64,000 nt of DNA, taken from NCBI GenBank assembly GCA_031367325.1, contig JANLPQ010000053.1, positions 1-64,000 of the forward strand, read 5' to 3'. The position numbers and the translations under genes were made by a program. Below, piece after piece: positions 50,803-58,374 of this stretch. The notes under the pieces are model-generated. The model worked only from the letters and a program-made list of their open reading frames with translations. It made no database searches and was not told the DNA's origin. Source of the DNA: JAAFIP01 sp031367325. Its GTDB lineage: Bacteria > Pseudomonadota > Gammaproteobacteria > Burkholderiales > Burkholderiaceae_C. The stretch's first letter is position 1. Each line of letters begins with the position of its first letter.

Positions 50803-51657
50803 TCAGCGATTGTTGCGCTGCATAAACACTAGCTTTTCAAACAGCGTGACGTCTTGCTCGTTCTTCAGCAACGCGCCCACCAGTGGCGGCACCGACACTT
50901 TGTTATCCGCGCTTTGCAGGGCGTCTAAAGGGATGTCTTCGGCCAGTAGTAGCTTCAGCCAATCTAACAATTCCGAAGTAGACGGCTTCTTTTTAATACC
51001 CGGCAAATTGCGCACATCGTAGAAGGTTTGCATGGCCGCCGTCAGCAGCTCTTTTTTTAAACCCGGGAAATGCACATCCACAATCTGCTGCATCGTCTGG
51101 GCATCAGGAAACTTGATGTAGTGGAAAAAGCAGCGGCGCAAGAAGGCGTCGGGCAGTTCTTTTTCGTTGTTCGACGTGATGAACACCAGTGGGCGGTTGA
51201 CCGCTTTGACCAGCTCGCGTGTCTCGTAGCAATAAAACTCCATGCGGTCCAGTTCCCGCAGCAAATCGTTAGGAAATTCAATGTCGGCTTTGTCGATCTC
51301 GTCAATCAGCAGGGCCACCGGTTGGTCGGCGGTAAAGGCCTGCCACAGCACGCCTTTGACGATGTAGTTGTGAATGTCTTTGACCTTCTCGCCACCGTCG
51401 ACGCTAGAAAGTTGCGAGTCACGCAGGCGCGAAACGGCGTCGTATTCGTACAGGCCCTGCTGCGCTTTGGTGGTGCTTTTAATATGCCACTGCAGCAGCG
51501 GCATGCCCAGCGCCTGCGCCACTTCTTCGGCCAGCATGGTTTTGCCGGTGCCGGGCTCGCCCTTGACCAGCAGCGGGCGTTTAAGGGTAATGGCGGCGTT
51601 GACGGCCAGCATCAGGTCTTGGGTGGCGACGTAGTTTTGGGTGCCTTGAAATTTCAT
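50803..51657 (-). CDS. MoxR-family AAA+ ATPase
   Basis: This is a 284-residue AAA+ ATPase. Walker A is VKGEPGTGKTMLAEEVA, Walker B LLIDEIDKAD, sensor 1 FITSNNEKELPDAFLRRC with the Arg finger, and the family box YDAVSRLRDSQL is present. MoxR ATPases work with VWA proteins to assemble or activate enzymes; the VWA partner is at 47000-48202 on the same strand. The ATG at 51657 gives the conserved start MKFQGTQNYVA. The five genes between it and its partner are an unusual interruption. Confidence 0.93.
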   Translation of the reverse strand: MKFQGTQNYVATQDLMLAVNAAITLKRPLLVKGEPGTGKTMLAEEVAQALGMPLLQWHIKSTTKAQQGLYEYDAVSRLRDSQLSSVDGGEKVKDIHNYIVKGVLWQAFTADQPVALLIDEIDKADIEFPNDLLRELDRMEFYCYETRELVKAVNRPLVFITSNNEKELPDAFLRRCFFHYIKFPDAQTMQQIVDVHFPGLKKELLTAAMQTFYDVRNLPGIKKKPSTSELLDWLKLLLAEDIPLDALQSADNKVSVPPLVGALLKNEQDVTLFEKLVFMQRNNR

Positions 51658-51778
51658 AGAACTGGAGCGCTGTAGGGTTAAAAATCGTGTGAAGCGGCCA
51701 GAGTTTGGCCGGATATAATTAAAGGCTGACCGCAAGTGACCTATTTACTTGCCCGCTTACCCACATTCTGTACGCAAA

Positions 51779-52456
51779 ATGAACCAGTTGCTCTCCCTAG
51801 TATTCGCTTTATTTGTCGCTTCTGTGACCACTGTCGCCTCGGCGCAAGAGATCAAGGGCAACCCTGATGTGGGCAAAACCAAAGCCGCCATGTGCATTGG
51901 CTGCCACGGCCTGGTGGGCTACCAAGCCAGCTTTCCCGAGATTTACCGCGTACCGATGATTTCGGGCCAAGGCGCTAAATACATCAGCAACTCACTTTTG
52001 GCATACCAAAAAGGTGAACGCAAGCACCCCACTATGGGGGCCGTAGCCTACCCTTTGACTGAGCAAGACATGGCTGATTTGGGTGCCTACTACAGCCAAC
52101 ACGGCGTAGTAGCTGGTGCCACGCTCCCCGACAAAGCCGCCAAAGAACCCAGCCCGGCCGTAGCCACACTGCTGCAAAAAGGCGCATGTATTTCTTGCCA
52201 CGGCGCTAATTTTGCCAAGCCGATTGACCCCAGCTACCCCAAGCTGGCAGGCCAACATGCTGACTATCTGACCGTGGCGCTGAAATCTTACAAAACCGAA
52301 GGCCTGGCCAAAGTAGGCCGCGCCAATGGCGTGATGGGCGGTATTGCCAAGCAGTACAGCAACGCTGAGATGAAAGAGCTGGCCAAGTACATTAGCTCGC
52401 TGGATGGCGATTTGAAAGTAGTGCCGCAGTCAAAGTTTCGCATTGGTATGAACTGA
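51779..52456 (+). CDS. Dihaem c-type cytochrome, c4-like
   Basis: This is a 225-residue periplasmic cytochrome. The signal peptide ends at about VASAQE. The haem sites are CIGCH (about residue 40) and CISCH (about residue 138). Both halves contain late Met residues (HPTMGAVAYP and NGVMGGIAK). It resembles the cytochrome c4 at 12.3 kb in design but is clearly a different paralog, with longer loops. Its gene is divergent from moxR. A hairpin terminator and the dispersed repeat follow. Confidence 0.88.
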   Translation: MNQLLSLVFALFVASVTTVASAQEIKGNPDVGKTKAAMCIGCHGLVGYQASFPEIYRVPMISGQGAKYISNSLLAYQKGERKHPTMGAVAYPLTEQDMADLGAYYSQHGVVAGATLPDKAAKEPSPAVATLLQKGACISCHGANFAKPIDPSYPKLAGQHADYLTVALKSYKTEGLAKVGRANGVMGGIAKQYSNAEMKELAKYISSLDGDLKVVPQSKFRIGMN

Positions 52457-52486
52457 TCTGGGCTGTCTAGCTGGTAGTTTAAGCAG

Positions 52487-52545
52487 TGTAATTGCTATTA
52501 ATTACATAGCTGCTTGAGCAGGTTCTACGGCCTAAACTGCCTATA
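52487..52545 (+). repeat. Dispersed AGCTGCTTGAGCAG repeat
   Basis: The core is at 52506-52521 with upstream TGCTATTAATTAC and tail GGTTCTACGGCCTAAACTGCC. It lies 50 bp after the cytochrome stop. Confidence 0.9.
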
Positions 52546-52550
52546 GCGTG

Positions 52551-52590
52551 CCTAAAAAACACTAAAAAACACTAAAAAACACTAAAAAGT
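52551..52590 (+). repeat. 10-bp tandem repeat (ACTAAAAAAC), four units
   Basis: Units begin at 52551, 52561, 52571 and 52581; the middle two are identical. The run is AT-rich and ends where the terminator hairpin begins. Confidence 0.92.
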
Positions 52591-52591
52591 A

Positions 52592-52613
52592 AGCCGCAAC
52601 TGCGGCTATTTTT
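52592..52613 (+). terminator. Rho-independent terminator
   Basis: AGCCGCAACTGCGGCT forms a 6-7 bp GC-rich stem with a tiny loop and is followed by ATTTTTA. It follows the dihaem cytochrome gene. Confidence 0.8.
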
Positions 52614-52755
52614 ATGGCTTCGCGGGCAAGGCCCGCCACCAGCGCTTACCACGGTAAAACCCCAATACGCGCAAAATTACCCGTCAGAATTCGGTAACAT
52701 GGTGCAGCTTGCGTGGCAAGTGACCCATTTAGCCCTAGAACTGAAGGAGCCTGTT

Positions 52756-53388
52756 ATGCCCGTGATCGTTGTTGCCAACCCTAAAGGTGGTGCCGGTAAA
52801 TCTACTTTGGCCACCAATATTGCAGGCTATTTGGCCGCGCAGGGCCACGCCGTGATGCTGGGCGACGCCGACCGCCAGCAGTCGTCCAAGCTATGGCTGG
52901 GCCTGCGCCCACCAGCGGCGCGCCCCATTGCAGGCTGGGACACGGGTGCCACAACGGGGAGCGTCGACGAGATCGTCAAGCCGCCCAAAGGCACCACGCA
53001 TGTGGTGCTAGACACACCCGGCGGCCTGCACGGCAAGCGATTTAACGAGGTGATGAAGCTGGCTGACAAAGTGATTGTGCCGCTGCAGCCCAGCGTGTTC
53101 GATATTTTCGCCACGCGGCAGTTTTTAGACCAACTGGCCGAGCACCGCAACGCTGGCAAGGTGCAAGTGGGCTTGGTGGGCATGCGGGTGGACAGCCGCA
53201 CTATAGCGGCTGACAAGCTGCAAGAGTTTATGGCTACCTTGGGCCTGCCCGTGCTGGCTATGCTGCGCGATACGCAAAACTATATTCACTTGGCCGCGCG
53301 CGGCCTAACGCTGTTTGACGTGGCCCCCAGCCGGGTAGAAAAAGACCTGGAGCAGTGGCGCACGCTGTGTGAATGGGTCAAGAAGTAG
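52756..53388 (+). CDS. ParA/MinD-family ATPase
   Basis: This is a 210-residue P-loop ATPase with deviant Walker A PKGGAGKSTLATN, the Asp motif LGDADRQQSS and the Walker B-like HVVLDTPGGLHG. It is short and has no DNA-binding helix-turn-helix, as in orphan ParA proteins that position cargo such as chemoreceptor arrays. No parB is adjacent. GGAG lies 9 bases before the ATG. The MaoC-like gene starts on the last base of the stop codon, so the two are coupled although functionally unrelated. Confidence 0.9.
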   Translation: MPVIVVANPKGGAGKSTLATNIAGYLAAQGHAVMLGDADRQQSSKLWLGLRPPAARPIAGWDTGATTGSVDEIVKPPKGTTHVVLDTPGGLHGKRFNEVMKLADKVIVPLQPSVFDIFATRQFLDQLAEHRNAGKVQVGLVGMRVDSRTIAADKLQEFMATLGLPVLAMLRDTQNYIHLAARGLTLFDVAPSRVEKDLEQWRTLCEWVKK

Positions 53389-53846
53389 TGAAAACCTTTA
53401 ACACTTTGGCCGATTTGGCCGCCTGCGCCGGCCAAGTGGTGGCCACCAGCGACTGGACCACCATCACCCAAGCGCAGATTCAGCAGTTTGCCGACGCCAC
53501 GGGCGACCAGCAGTGGATCCACACCGACCTCGTGCGAGCGCAAGCCGGGCCGTTTGGCAGCACGATTGCGCACGGCTTTTTAACCTTGTCGTTGATCCCG
53601 CAGTTTTTTGACAGCGCGCTTCATATTACCCAGTCGCGCATGGGGGTGAACTACGGGTTGAACAAAGTGCGCTTTATCGCGCCTGTGCCCGTGGGCAGCC
53701 GTTTGCGTGGGCAACTTAAACTGGTCAGCACCGAGCCTATTGAACCTGCGGGCAGCCTGCAAATGGTGTGGGAAGTGACTATTGAGCGCGAAGGCAGTGC
53801 CAAGCCGGTGTGTGTGGCTGAGTCGATTGTGCGACGGTATGTTTAG
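53388..53846 (+). CDS. MaoC-like hotdog-fold dehydratase
   Basis: This is a 152-residue single-hotdog protein of the MaoC (R-hydratase-like) group. The catalytic pair is in FADATGDQQWIHTD (Asp and His), followed by GSTIAHGFLTLSLIP. NYGLNKVRFIAPVPVGSRLRG is the second family motif. It would hydrate an enoyl-CoA. The GTG at 53388 overlaps the ParA stop; ATG 53373 inside parA is an alternative that adds five residues. Confidence 0.9.
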   Translation: MKTFNTLADLAACAGQVVATSDWTTITQAQIQQFADATGDQQWIHTDLVRAQAGPFGSTIAHGFLTLSLIPQFFDSALHITQSRMGVNYGLNKVRFIAPVPVGSRLRGQLKLVSTEPIEPAGSLQMVWEVTIEREGSAKPVCVAESIVRRYV

Positions 53847-53875
53847 GGTGTGCTGAGGGTTGGTTTCTTGGCTTT

Positions 53876-54222
53876 GCGTGCGCACCGGGGAGCTGGACTC
53901 GAGCCGGGCATCTCTTTCGCGAAAAATACTCCGAAAACACGCGCGAACTTGGTGTTTTGATTCGCTAGCTTTTGCACCGCGCGCCTGTCGTAGTATTTTT
54001 CATCGAGACGGACCCGACTCGTCACATTGTTCTTGGCTGGGTTTGAACAGCCCGCGCTGCGGTGAGGATTAGTTAGTGACTGGCCGTAGTGCCGTCGTAG
54101 ACTTTCCGGTGACTACCGCTCGCGCGCAACCATCGTATCAAGTGAGATAGCGTATGCCGACCGCCCGATTTCTGGTATGCCCAGTATGAAGGCGGTTGGC
54201 ATACGCTATCTCACCACTTAGA
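53876..54222 (+). repeat. Structured intergenic element, family A, copy 2 (most complete)
   Basis: This is the best preserved copy. Hairpin 1 has arms at about 53897-53930 / 53992-54021, with AAAAATACT/AGTATTTTT innermost and CTCGAGCCGGGC / GACCCGACTCG outside. A linker with GACTACCGCTCGCGCGC follows. Hairpin 2 has 24-bp arms 54142-54165 / 54191-54214 (one G:T pair) around a 25-nt loop CGATTTCTGGTATGCCCAG then TATGAA. It lies in the 554-bp gap between the MaoC-like gene and comF. No credible gene is present. Confidence 0.88.
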
Positions 54223-54334
54223 GACTAAGCTGATGCGTCACGATGACCAAAATCGCCGCAGATCACAATCTAAGAATATCAATCTTCAGCCCCAGCAATC
54301 TACACACTCAACCTTAGCTCACGATATAAGAATA

Positions 54335-54385
54335 TCGCTAGTAAGCCCGTAGAACCTGCTCAAGCAGCTACGAAATTAATAGTAA
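54335..54385 (-). repeat. Dispersed AGCTGCTTGAGCAG repeat
   Basis: The core CTGCTCAAGCAGCTAC (54356-54371) has one substitution at the last base. Tail type GGTTCTACGGGCTTAC. It lies 16 bp after the comF stop. Confidence 0.85.
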
Positions 54386-54400
54386 ATAGAAGCAGATCCA

Positions 54401-55180
54401 TCACACGGGCGTGCGTGCAAACACCACGCCCACCACTTGCGCTGCCCCCGCTGTGCGCAGCGCCAGTGCGGCGGCGCACAGGGTGGCGGTGGTGGTGGTC
54501 ACATCGTCTACCAGCACGACATGTGCGCCTTGCACTTGTGCGGCTCTCGTAGGCTCTACAGCAAAAGCGTGGCGCAGGTTTTGCAGCCGTTCGGCTCGTG
54601 CCAGGCCTACTTGGGACGCTGTGTCGCGGGTGCGCAGCAGTAAATCAGGCTGCAGTTTGGCAACAGCGCTGCGGGTGTTTAGCCCCTGCGCACCGCCCGT
54701 GCCCAGCAGGTGTTTGCTGATTTCTAGGGCTTGGTTAAAGCCGCGCAGCCTCAGCCGCTGGTGCGACAAAGGGATGGGCACGACCACGCTGGCGCGTTGC
54801 AGGGCGGCGGTGATGCTGGGTTGCTGCGCCATCACATCGGCCACGCTGCGGGCCAGAGATGGGTCGCCGCCCAGGCCGCGCTGGCCTTGAAATTTCAGCT
54901 GGGCAAGCAGCGCGTCCCAGGGGTAGCCGTAGTCCACCGCTGCCCAGCAGGCGTCTAGCGGCCCGGGGCGTAGCAGGCATTCGCCGCACTGCTGCGAGTG
55001 GTTGTTTAAATCATCGGCTACCCCGCTGGCCAGTTGTATCGCGCAGGTACTGCAGCGCGGCACGTCCCTGGCAAATCGGCCCAGGCAGGCCCCGCACACC
55101 CGCGCCGTGCCCCAAGCCCGGCAGGCGCAGCACTGGCTAGGCAGGGCGTGGGCGGCATGGTGAAGTAAGCGGGTGAACAT
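54401..55180 (-). CDS. comF: ComF-family phosphoribosyltransferase-like protein
   Basis: This is a 259-residue ComF protein. The N-terminal zinc finger cysteines are in SQCCACRAWG, VCGACLGRF, RCSTCAI and QCGECLL. The PRPP-binding motif VVLVDDVTTTTATL lies near the C-terminus; LRLRGFNQALEI is the ComF-specific motif. It is needed for natural transformation in several bacteria, with unknown biochemistry. The ATG at 55180 starts just before the zinc finger; the longer frame upstream is not supported. The BioC-like gene is divergent, as usual in Comamonadaceae. Confidence 0.9.
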   Translation of the reverse strand: MFTRLLHHAAHALPSQCCACRAWGTARVCGACLGRFARDVPRCSTCAIQLASGVADDLNNHSQQCGECLLRPGPLDACWAAVDYGYPWDALLAQLKFQGQRGLGGDPSLARSVADVMAQQPSITAALQRASVVVPIPLSHQRLRLRGFNQALEISKHLLGTGGAQGLNTRSAVAKLQPDLLLRTRDTASQVGLARAERLQNLRHAFAVEPTRAAQVQGAHVVLVDDVTTTTATLCAAALALRTAGAAQVVGVVFARTPV

Positions 55181-55421
55181 ACGGTAAACGCAAGCAAGAT
55201 GGGCTAGGTAGGGCGATGCAAACAGTTGCGCAAACGTTGATGGAAACCGTGAAGATAGCAGCAAGTCGCATCTTGCGGGCCAATATACTCGTACTAAATG
55301 TACTAACGACGTGCTAATTCACACTGCATCGCCACAATTGCCACAGACTTCAGCAACGCGCATCCATCGTTTGCCTGACTAGCCCCAGTATTTTTATAAC
55401 GCGTATTTATTTCACAACCGC

Positions 55422-56348
55422 ATGACCGACCACCGCCCGCCCACTATCGACCCAGCAGCCGCTGCCCACTGGGCGCTGCACCGTGACCCGCTGTCTGGCG
55501 CCGCGCTGCAAGCCCCGTGGCTGCACGAAGAGGTGGGCACGCGCATGCAAGAACGCCTGCAGTGGATTAAAAACGCACCGCCCGCTTGGGCGCATTGGGG
55601 CCCCGTGCGCGGCGGGCTGCAAACCCACCAAAAAGTGGCACTGCAGTACCCAAAATCTGCATGTTATATGGTGGAAACCCAAGTAAAACTTGCTCAAGCA
55701 GCTATTAAATTGATAACGCCACCTTGGTGGACCGCACAGCGCTGGCGCACGCCCACGCCGCTGGCGCAAGCCCCGGCAGACGGCGCTGTGCAACTGGTGT
55801 GGGCCAATATGCTGCTGCACATGCAGGCTGACCCGCTGGCGTTGATCGGCCAGTGGCAGCGGGCGCTGTCGGTAGACGGTTTTTTGATGTTCTCGTGCCT
55901 GGGGCCTGACACACTGCGCGAGCTGCAAGCCCTGTACAACGACCTGGGCTGGGGGCCTTGCAGCCACACTTTTACCGACATGCACGACTGGGGCGACATG
56001 CTGGTGCAGTCGGGTTTTGCCGAGCCGGTGATGGACATGGAGCGCATTGTGTTGACCTTTGCCAGCCCCGCGCGGGCGCTGCAAGAGCTGCGCGGTTTGG
56101 GCCGCAATTTGCATCCGCAGCGCTTTGCTGCGTTGCGCGGGCGCGGCTACAAGGCGCATCTTGAGGCCGCCATGCAGGCGCGCTGGGGCAGCCTTGAGGG
56201 GGGTGATGGCAGCATCCGGCTGACATTTGAGGTTATTTACGGCCACGCTTACAAGCCCGTGCCGCGCATCAAAGTCAGCGCCCAGTCAGCTGTGTCAATG
56301 CAAGACATGCGCAGCATGCTGGCCCAAGGTAAGACCCGGCCTGCATGA
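55422..56348 (+). CDS. BioC-like class I SAM methyltransferase with an in-frame repeat
   Basis: This is a 308-residue protein of the group placed next to comF in Burkholderiales and often named BioC or malonyl-ACP methyltransferase. The post-I region LVWANMLLHMQADP, LSVDGFLMFSCLGPDTLRELQ and MHDWGDMLVQSGFAEPVMDME are conserved. A classical GxGxG motif I is not visible, which is common for this group. Residues about 84-98 (QVKLAQAAIKLI) are encoded by a complete copy of the dispersed repeat on the opposite strand (core 55690-55705). The insertion keeps frame and adds no stop. Whether the enzyme still works is open. Confidence 0.8.
   Translation: MTDHRPPTIDPAAAAHWALHRDPLSGAALQAPWLHEEVGTRMQERLQWIKNAPPAWAHWGPVRGGLQTHQKVALQYPKSACYMVETQVKLAQAAIKLITPPWWTAQRWRTPTPLAQAPADGAVQLVWANMLLHMQADPLALIGQWQRALSVDGFLMFSCLGPDTLRELQALYNDLGWGPCSHTFTDMHDWGDMLVQSGFAEPVMDMERIVLTFASPARALQELRGLGRNLHPQRFAALRGRGYKAHLEAAMQARWGSLEGGDGSIRLTFEVIYGHAYKPVPRIKVSAQSAVSMQDMRSMLAQGKTRPA
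55660..55720 (-). repeat. Dispersed AGCTGCTTGAGCAG repeat inside a coding sequence
   Basis: The core TTGCTCAAGCAGCTAT (55690-55705), flanked by AACCCAAGTAAAAC and TAAATTGATAACG, is a full match to the intergenic GTTTTACTTGGG tail type read on the minus strand. It is translated as part of the BioC-like protein. Confidence 0.9.
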
Positions 56349-56571
56349 GATCGGCCCGGGTAGGGGCGGCCCAAGCGACCCTGCAGCCGCTACAGCTGTC
56401 TCCAAGTCGCCTAAAACCACCTTGCAAAGTCAGGTTCAGCGTGCGCTAAAGGGTATTCCTAGGGTCAACCCGCGCTACAATATGCTAAGTTGAAGTTTTG
56501 GGTATGTTCCCACGCTACTCTTGCACTTAGGGTGTTAATTTGCCCTTGTGTTCAGAGATTGATGTGAAACT

Positions 56572-57054
56572 GTGTTCGTGTCGAATTTTATTTTTCGATT
56601 CGCTACCGTGACTGGCGAGCAAGTCCATTGGAAATTGCTACGCAACTGCTCGGTAACGCCTGCGCAATTAGGTGGTTTATATGCTTCTCTCTGCGTTGTC
56701 TCTTTGGGCATCGCGGGAGGCTTTTGGCTGCAAGGCGCGACGATGATCATGCCTTTTGCTTGGGCTGAGCTGCTGGCTGTGGGCATCGCCTTTTTGGTGT
56801 ACGCCCGCCACGCTACTGACGGTGAGCGCATTGTGTTACACGGTAGCCAGTTGGTAGTGGAGCAAACCAGCGCTGGCAAGGTGCAGCGTGCAGAATTTAA
56901 CCGTGCGTGGGTACGGGTAGAGCCTCAGGGTGATGACCGCTCGTTAATCGAGCTGTCAGGCCAGGGGCACAAAGTGCGTATTGGGCGGCATATTCGCCCT
57001 GAACTGCGCCCGGCGCTGGCCAGAGAGATACGTATGGCGTTGCGAGCGGCCTAA
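56572..57054 (+). CDS. DUF2244 membrane protein
   Basis: This is a 160-residue protein of the DUF2244 family, usually found just before coxB. Two adjacent helices (near 34-54 and 60-80) are followed by a cytoplasmic beta domain with ERIVLHGSQLVVEQ, AWVRVEPQG and KVRIGRHIRPELRPALARE. GTG 56572 or GTG 56578 are the possible starts; no ATG fits. The role is unknown, but its fixed place suggests a link to cytochrome oxidase assembly. Confidence 0.82.
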   Translation: MFVSNFIFRFATVTGEQVHWKLLRNCSVTPAQLGGLYASLCVVSLGIAGGFWLQGATMIMPFAWAELLAVGIAFLVYARHATDGERIVLHGSQLVVEQTSAGKVQRAEFNRAWVRVEPQGDDRSLIELSGQGHKVRIGRHIRPELRPALAREIRMALRAA

Positions 57055-57123
57055 AAGCGGCGCGCAGAGCTTGTTAAAGTTACAGAGTTTTATTTAGTCG
57101 ATTGTTATTTGAGGCAAACAGAA

Positions 57124-58329
57124 GTGAACAAGGTGAAAAACATCTCCAGCACGTTGCGAGACTTGCTGCACAACATGACCTTAGGGTTGTCGGTCACAGT
57201 GCTAGCTGCTCTGAGCACGGCAGCGCATGCGGTAAGCGATCTGCCCGGTGGCCCAGCGGTTAATCAGCTTAATATGCATCCGCCCGTTACAAAAATAGCT
57301 ACCGAGCAGCACTGGTTGCACTGGTTCATGATGGCCATTTGCCTAGGGATCTTTTTGGTTGTCTTCGGGGTCATGTTTTACTCCATCTGGAAGCACCGCA
57401 AATCAGTCGGGCACAAATCGCAAGAGCTGGCAGAGCCGCTATGGGTCGAGCTAGGCTGGACGATTGTGCCGTTCCTTATCGTGATTGGTATGGCGCTGCC
57501 CGCTACCAAAGTGCTGGTGGCGCAAAAAGACACCACTAACGCAGACGTCACCATCAAAGCCACGGGCTACCAGTGGAAATGGGGCTACGACTACATCAAA
57601 GGCGAGGGCGAAGGCATTGGCTTTATCTCCACGCTAGACAACACCCACCGCGAACTGTCCAACTCTGGCTTGCCTAAGGGCACCGTCATTCCAGAAGATT
57701 ATTTGTTAAAAGTCGACAATCCCATGGTCGTGCCAGTGGATAAAAAAATCCGCATCATCACCACCGCCAACGACGTGATTCATGCGTTTGCTGTGCCATC
57801 GTTCGGTATCAAACAAGATGCTATCCCAGGCTTTGTACGCGACACTTGGTTCCGTGCCGAAAAAATTGGCGACTACCACGGCCAGTGCCAAGAACTGTGC
57901 GGCAAAGAGCACGCCTACATGCCCATCCACGTCAAAGTGGTCAGCGCTGAAGATTACAGCAAATGGGTTGATGGCGAGAAGAAAAAACTAGCCGCCAAAG
58001 CCGACGACCCTACCAAAGTGTGGACGCTGGACGACATTACCAAGCGCGGTGAAAAAGTCTATAACGCCAACTGCGCTGCCTGCCACCAAGCCAACGGCAA
58101 GGGCGCGGGCCCAATCAAGCCGCTGGACGGTGCCGCTGTAGTGCTAGACGCCGACAAAGGCAAGCAGATCAGCGTACTGCTTAACGGTCAAAACAACGGC
58201 GCGATGCCTGCATGGAAGCAGCTATCGGACACAGAACTTGCAGCGGTGATTTCGTTTACCAAAAACAATTGGTCTAACAAGACTGGTCAAATCGTGCAAC
58301 CCGCTGACGTCAAGTCAGCACGCAAATAA
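57124..58329 (+). CDS. coxB: Cytochrome c oxidase subunit II with fused cytochrome c (caa3 type)
   Basis: This is a 401-residue subunit II. A signal peptide ends at THAAHA-like STAAHAVS; two helices follow (near 65-90 and 107-128). The CuA site is HGQCQELCGKEHAYMPI, with the first His earlier in VIHAFAVPS. The extra C-terminal domain carries a haem c site, CAACH (about residue 318), so electrons can enter directly from a c-type cytochrome. The GTG at 57124 has GAGG nine bases upstream; TTG 57109 is an alternative. It leads the cox operon. Confidence 0.93.
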   Translation: MNKVKNISSTLRDLLHNMTLGLSVTVLAALSTAAHAVSDLPGGPAVNQLNMHPPVTKIATEQHWLHWFMMAICLGIFLVVFGVMFYSIWKHRKSVGHKSQELAEPLWVELGWTIVPFLIVIGMALPATKVLVAQKDTTNADVTIKATGYQWKWGYDYIKGEGEGIGFISTLDNTHRELSNSGLPKGTVIPEDYLLKVDNPMVVPVDKKIRIITTANDVIHAFAVPSFGIKQDAIPGFVRDTWFRAEKIGDYHGQCQELCGKEHAYMPIHVKVVSAEDYSKWVDGEKKKLAAKADDPTKVWTLDDITKRGEKVYNANCAACHQANGKGAGPIKPLDGAAVVLDADKGKQISVLLNGQNNGAMPAWKQLSDTELAAVISFTKNNWSNKTGQIVQPADVKSARK

Positions 58330-58374
58330 ATTTTAAATTAACTTCACTTCTATACAGAACCCGAAGGACAAAAT

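Noticed and set aside
52551..52590. CRISPR-like short repeat array
   Set aside because: It is a 10-bp head-to-tail tandem without spacers and no cas genes are present.
55407..56246. 279-codon minus-strand ORF opposite the BioC-like gene
   Set aside because: Gln/His/Arg-rich shadow frame without recognisable domain; the plus strand has the conserved motifs.
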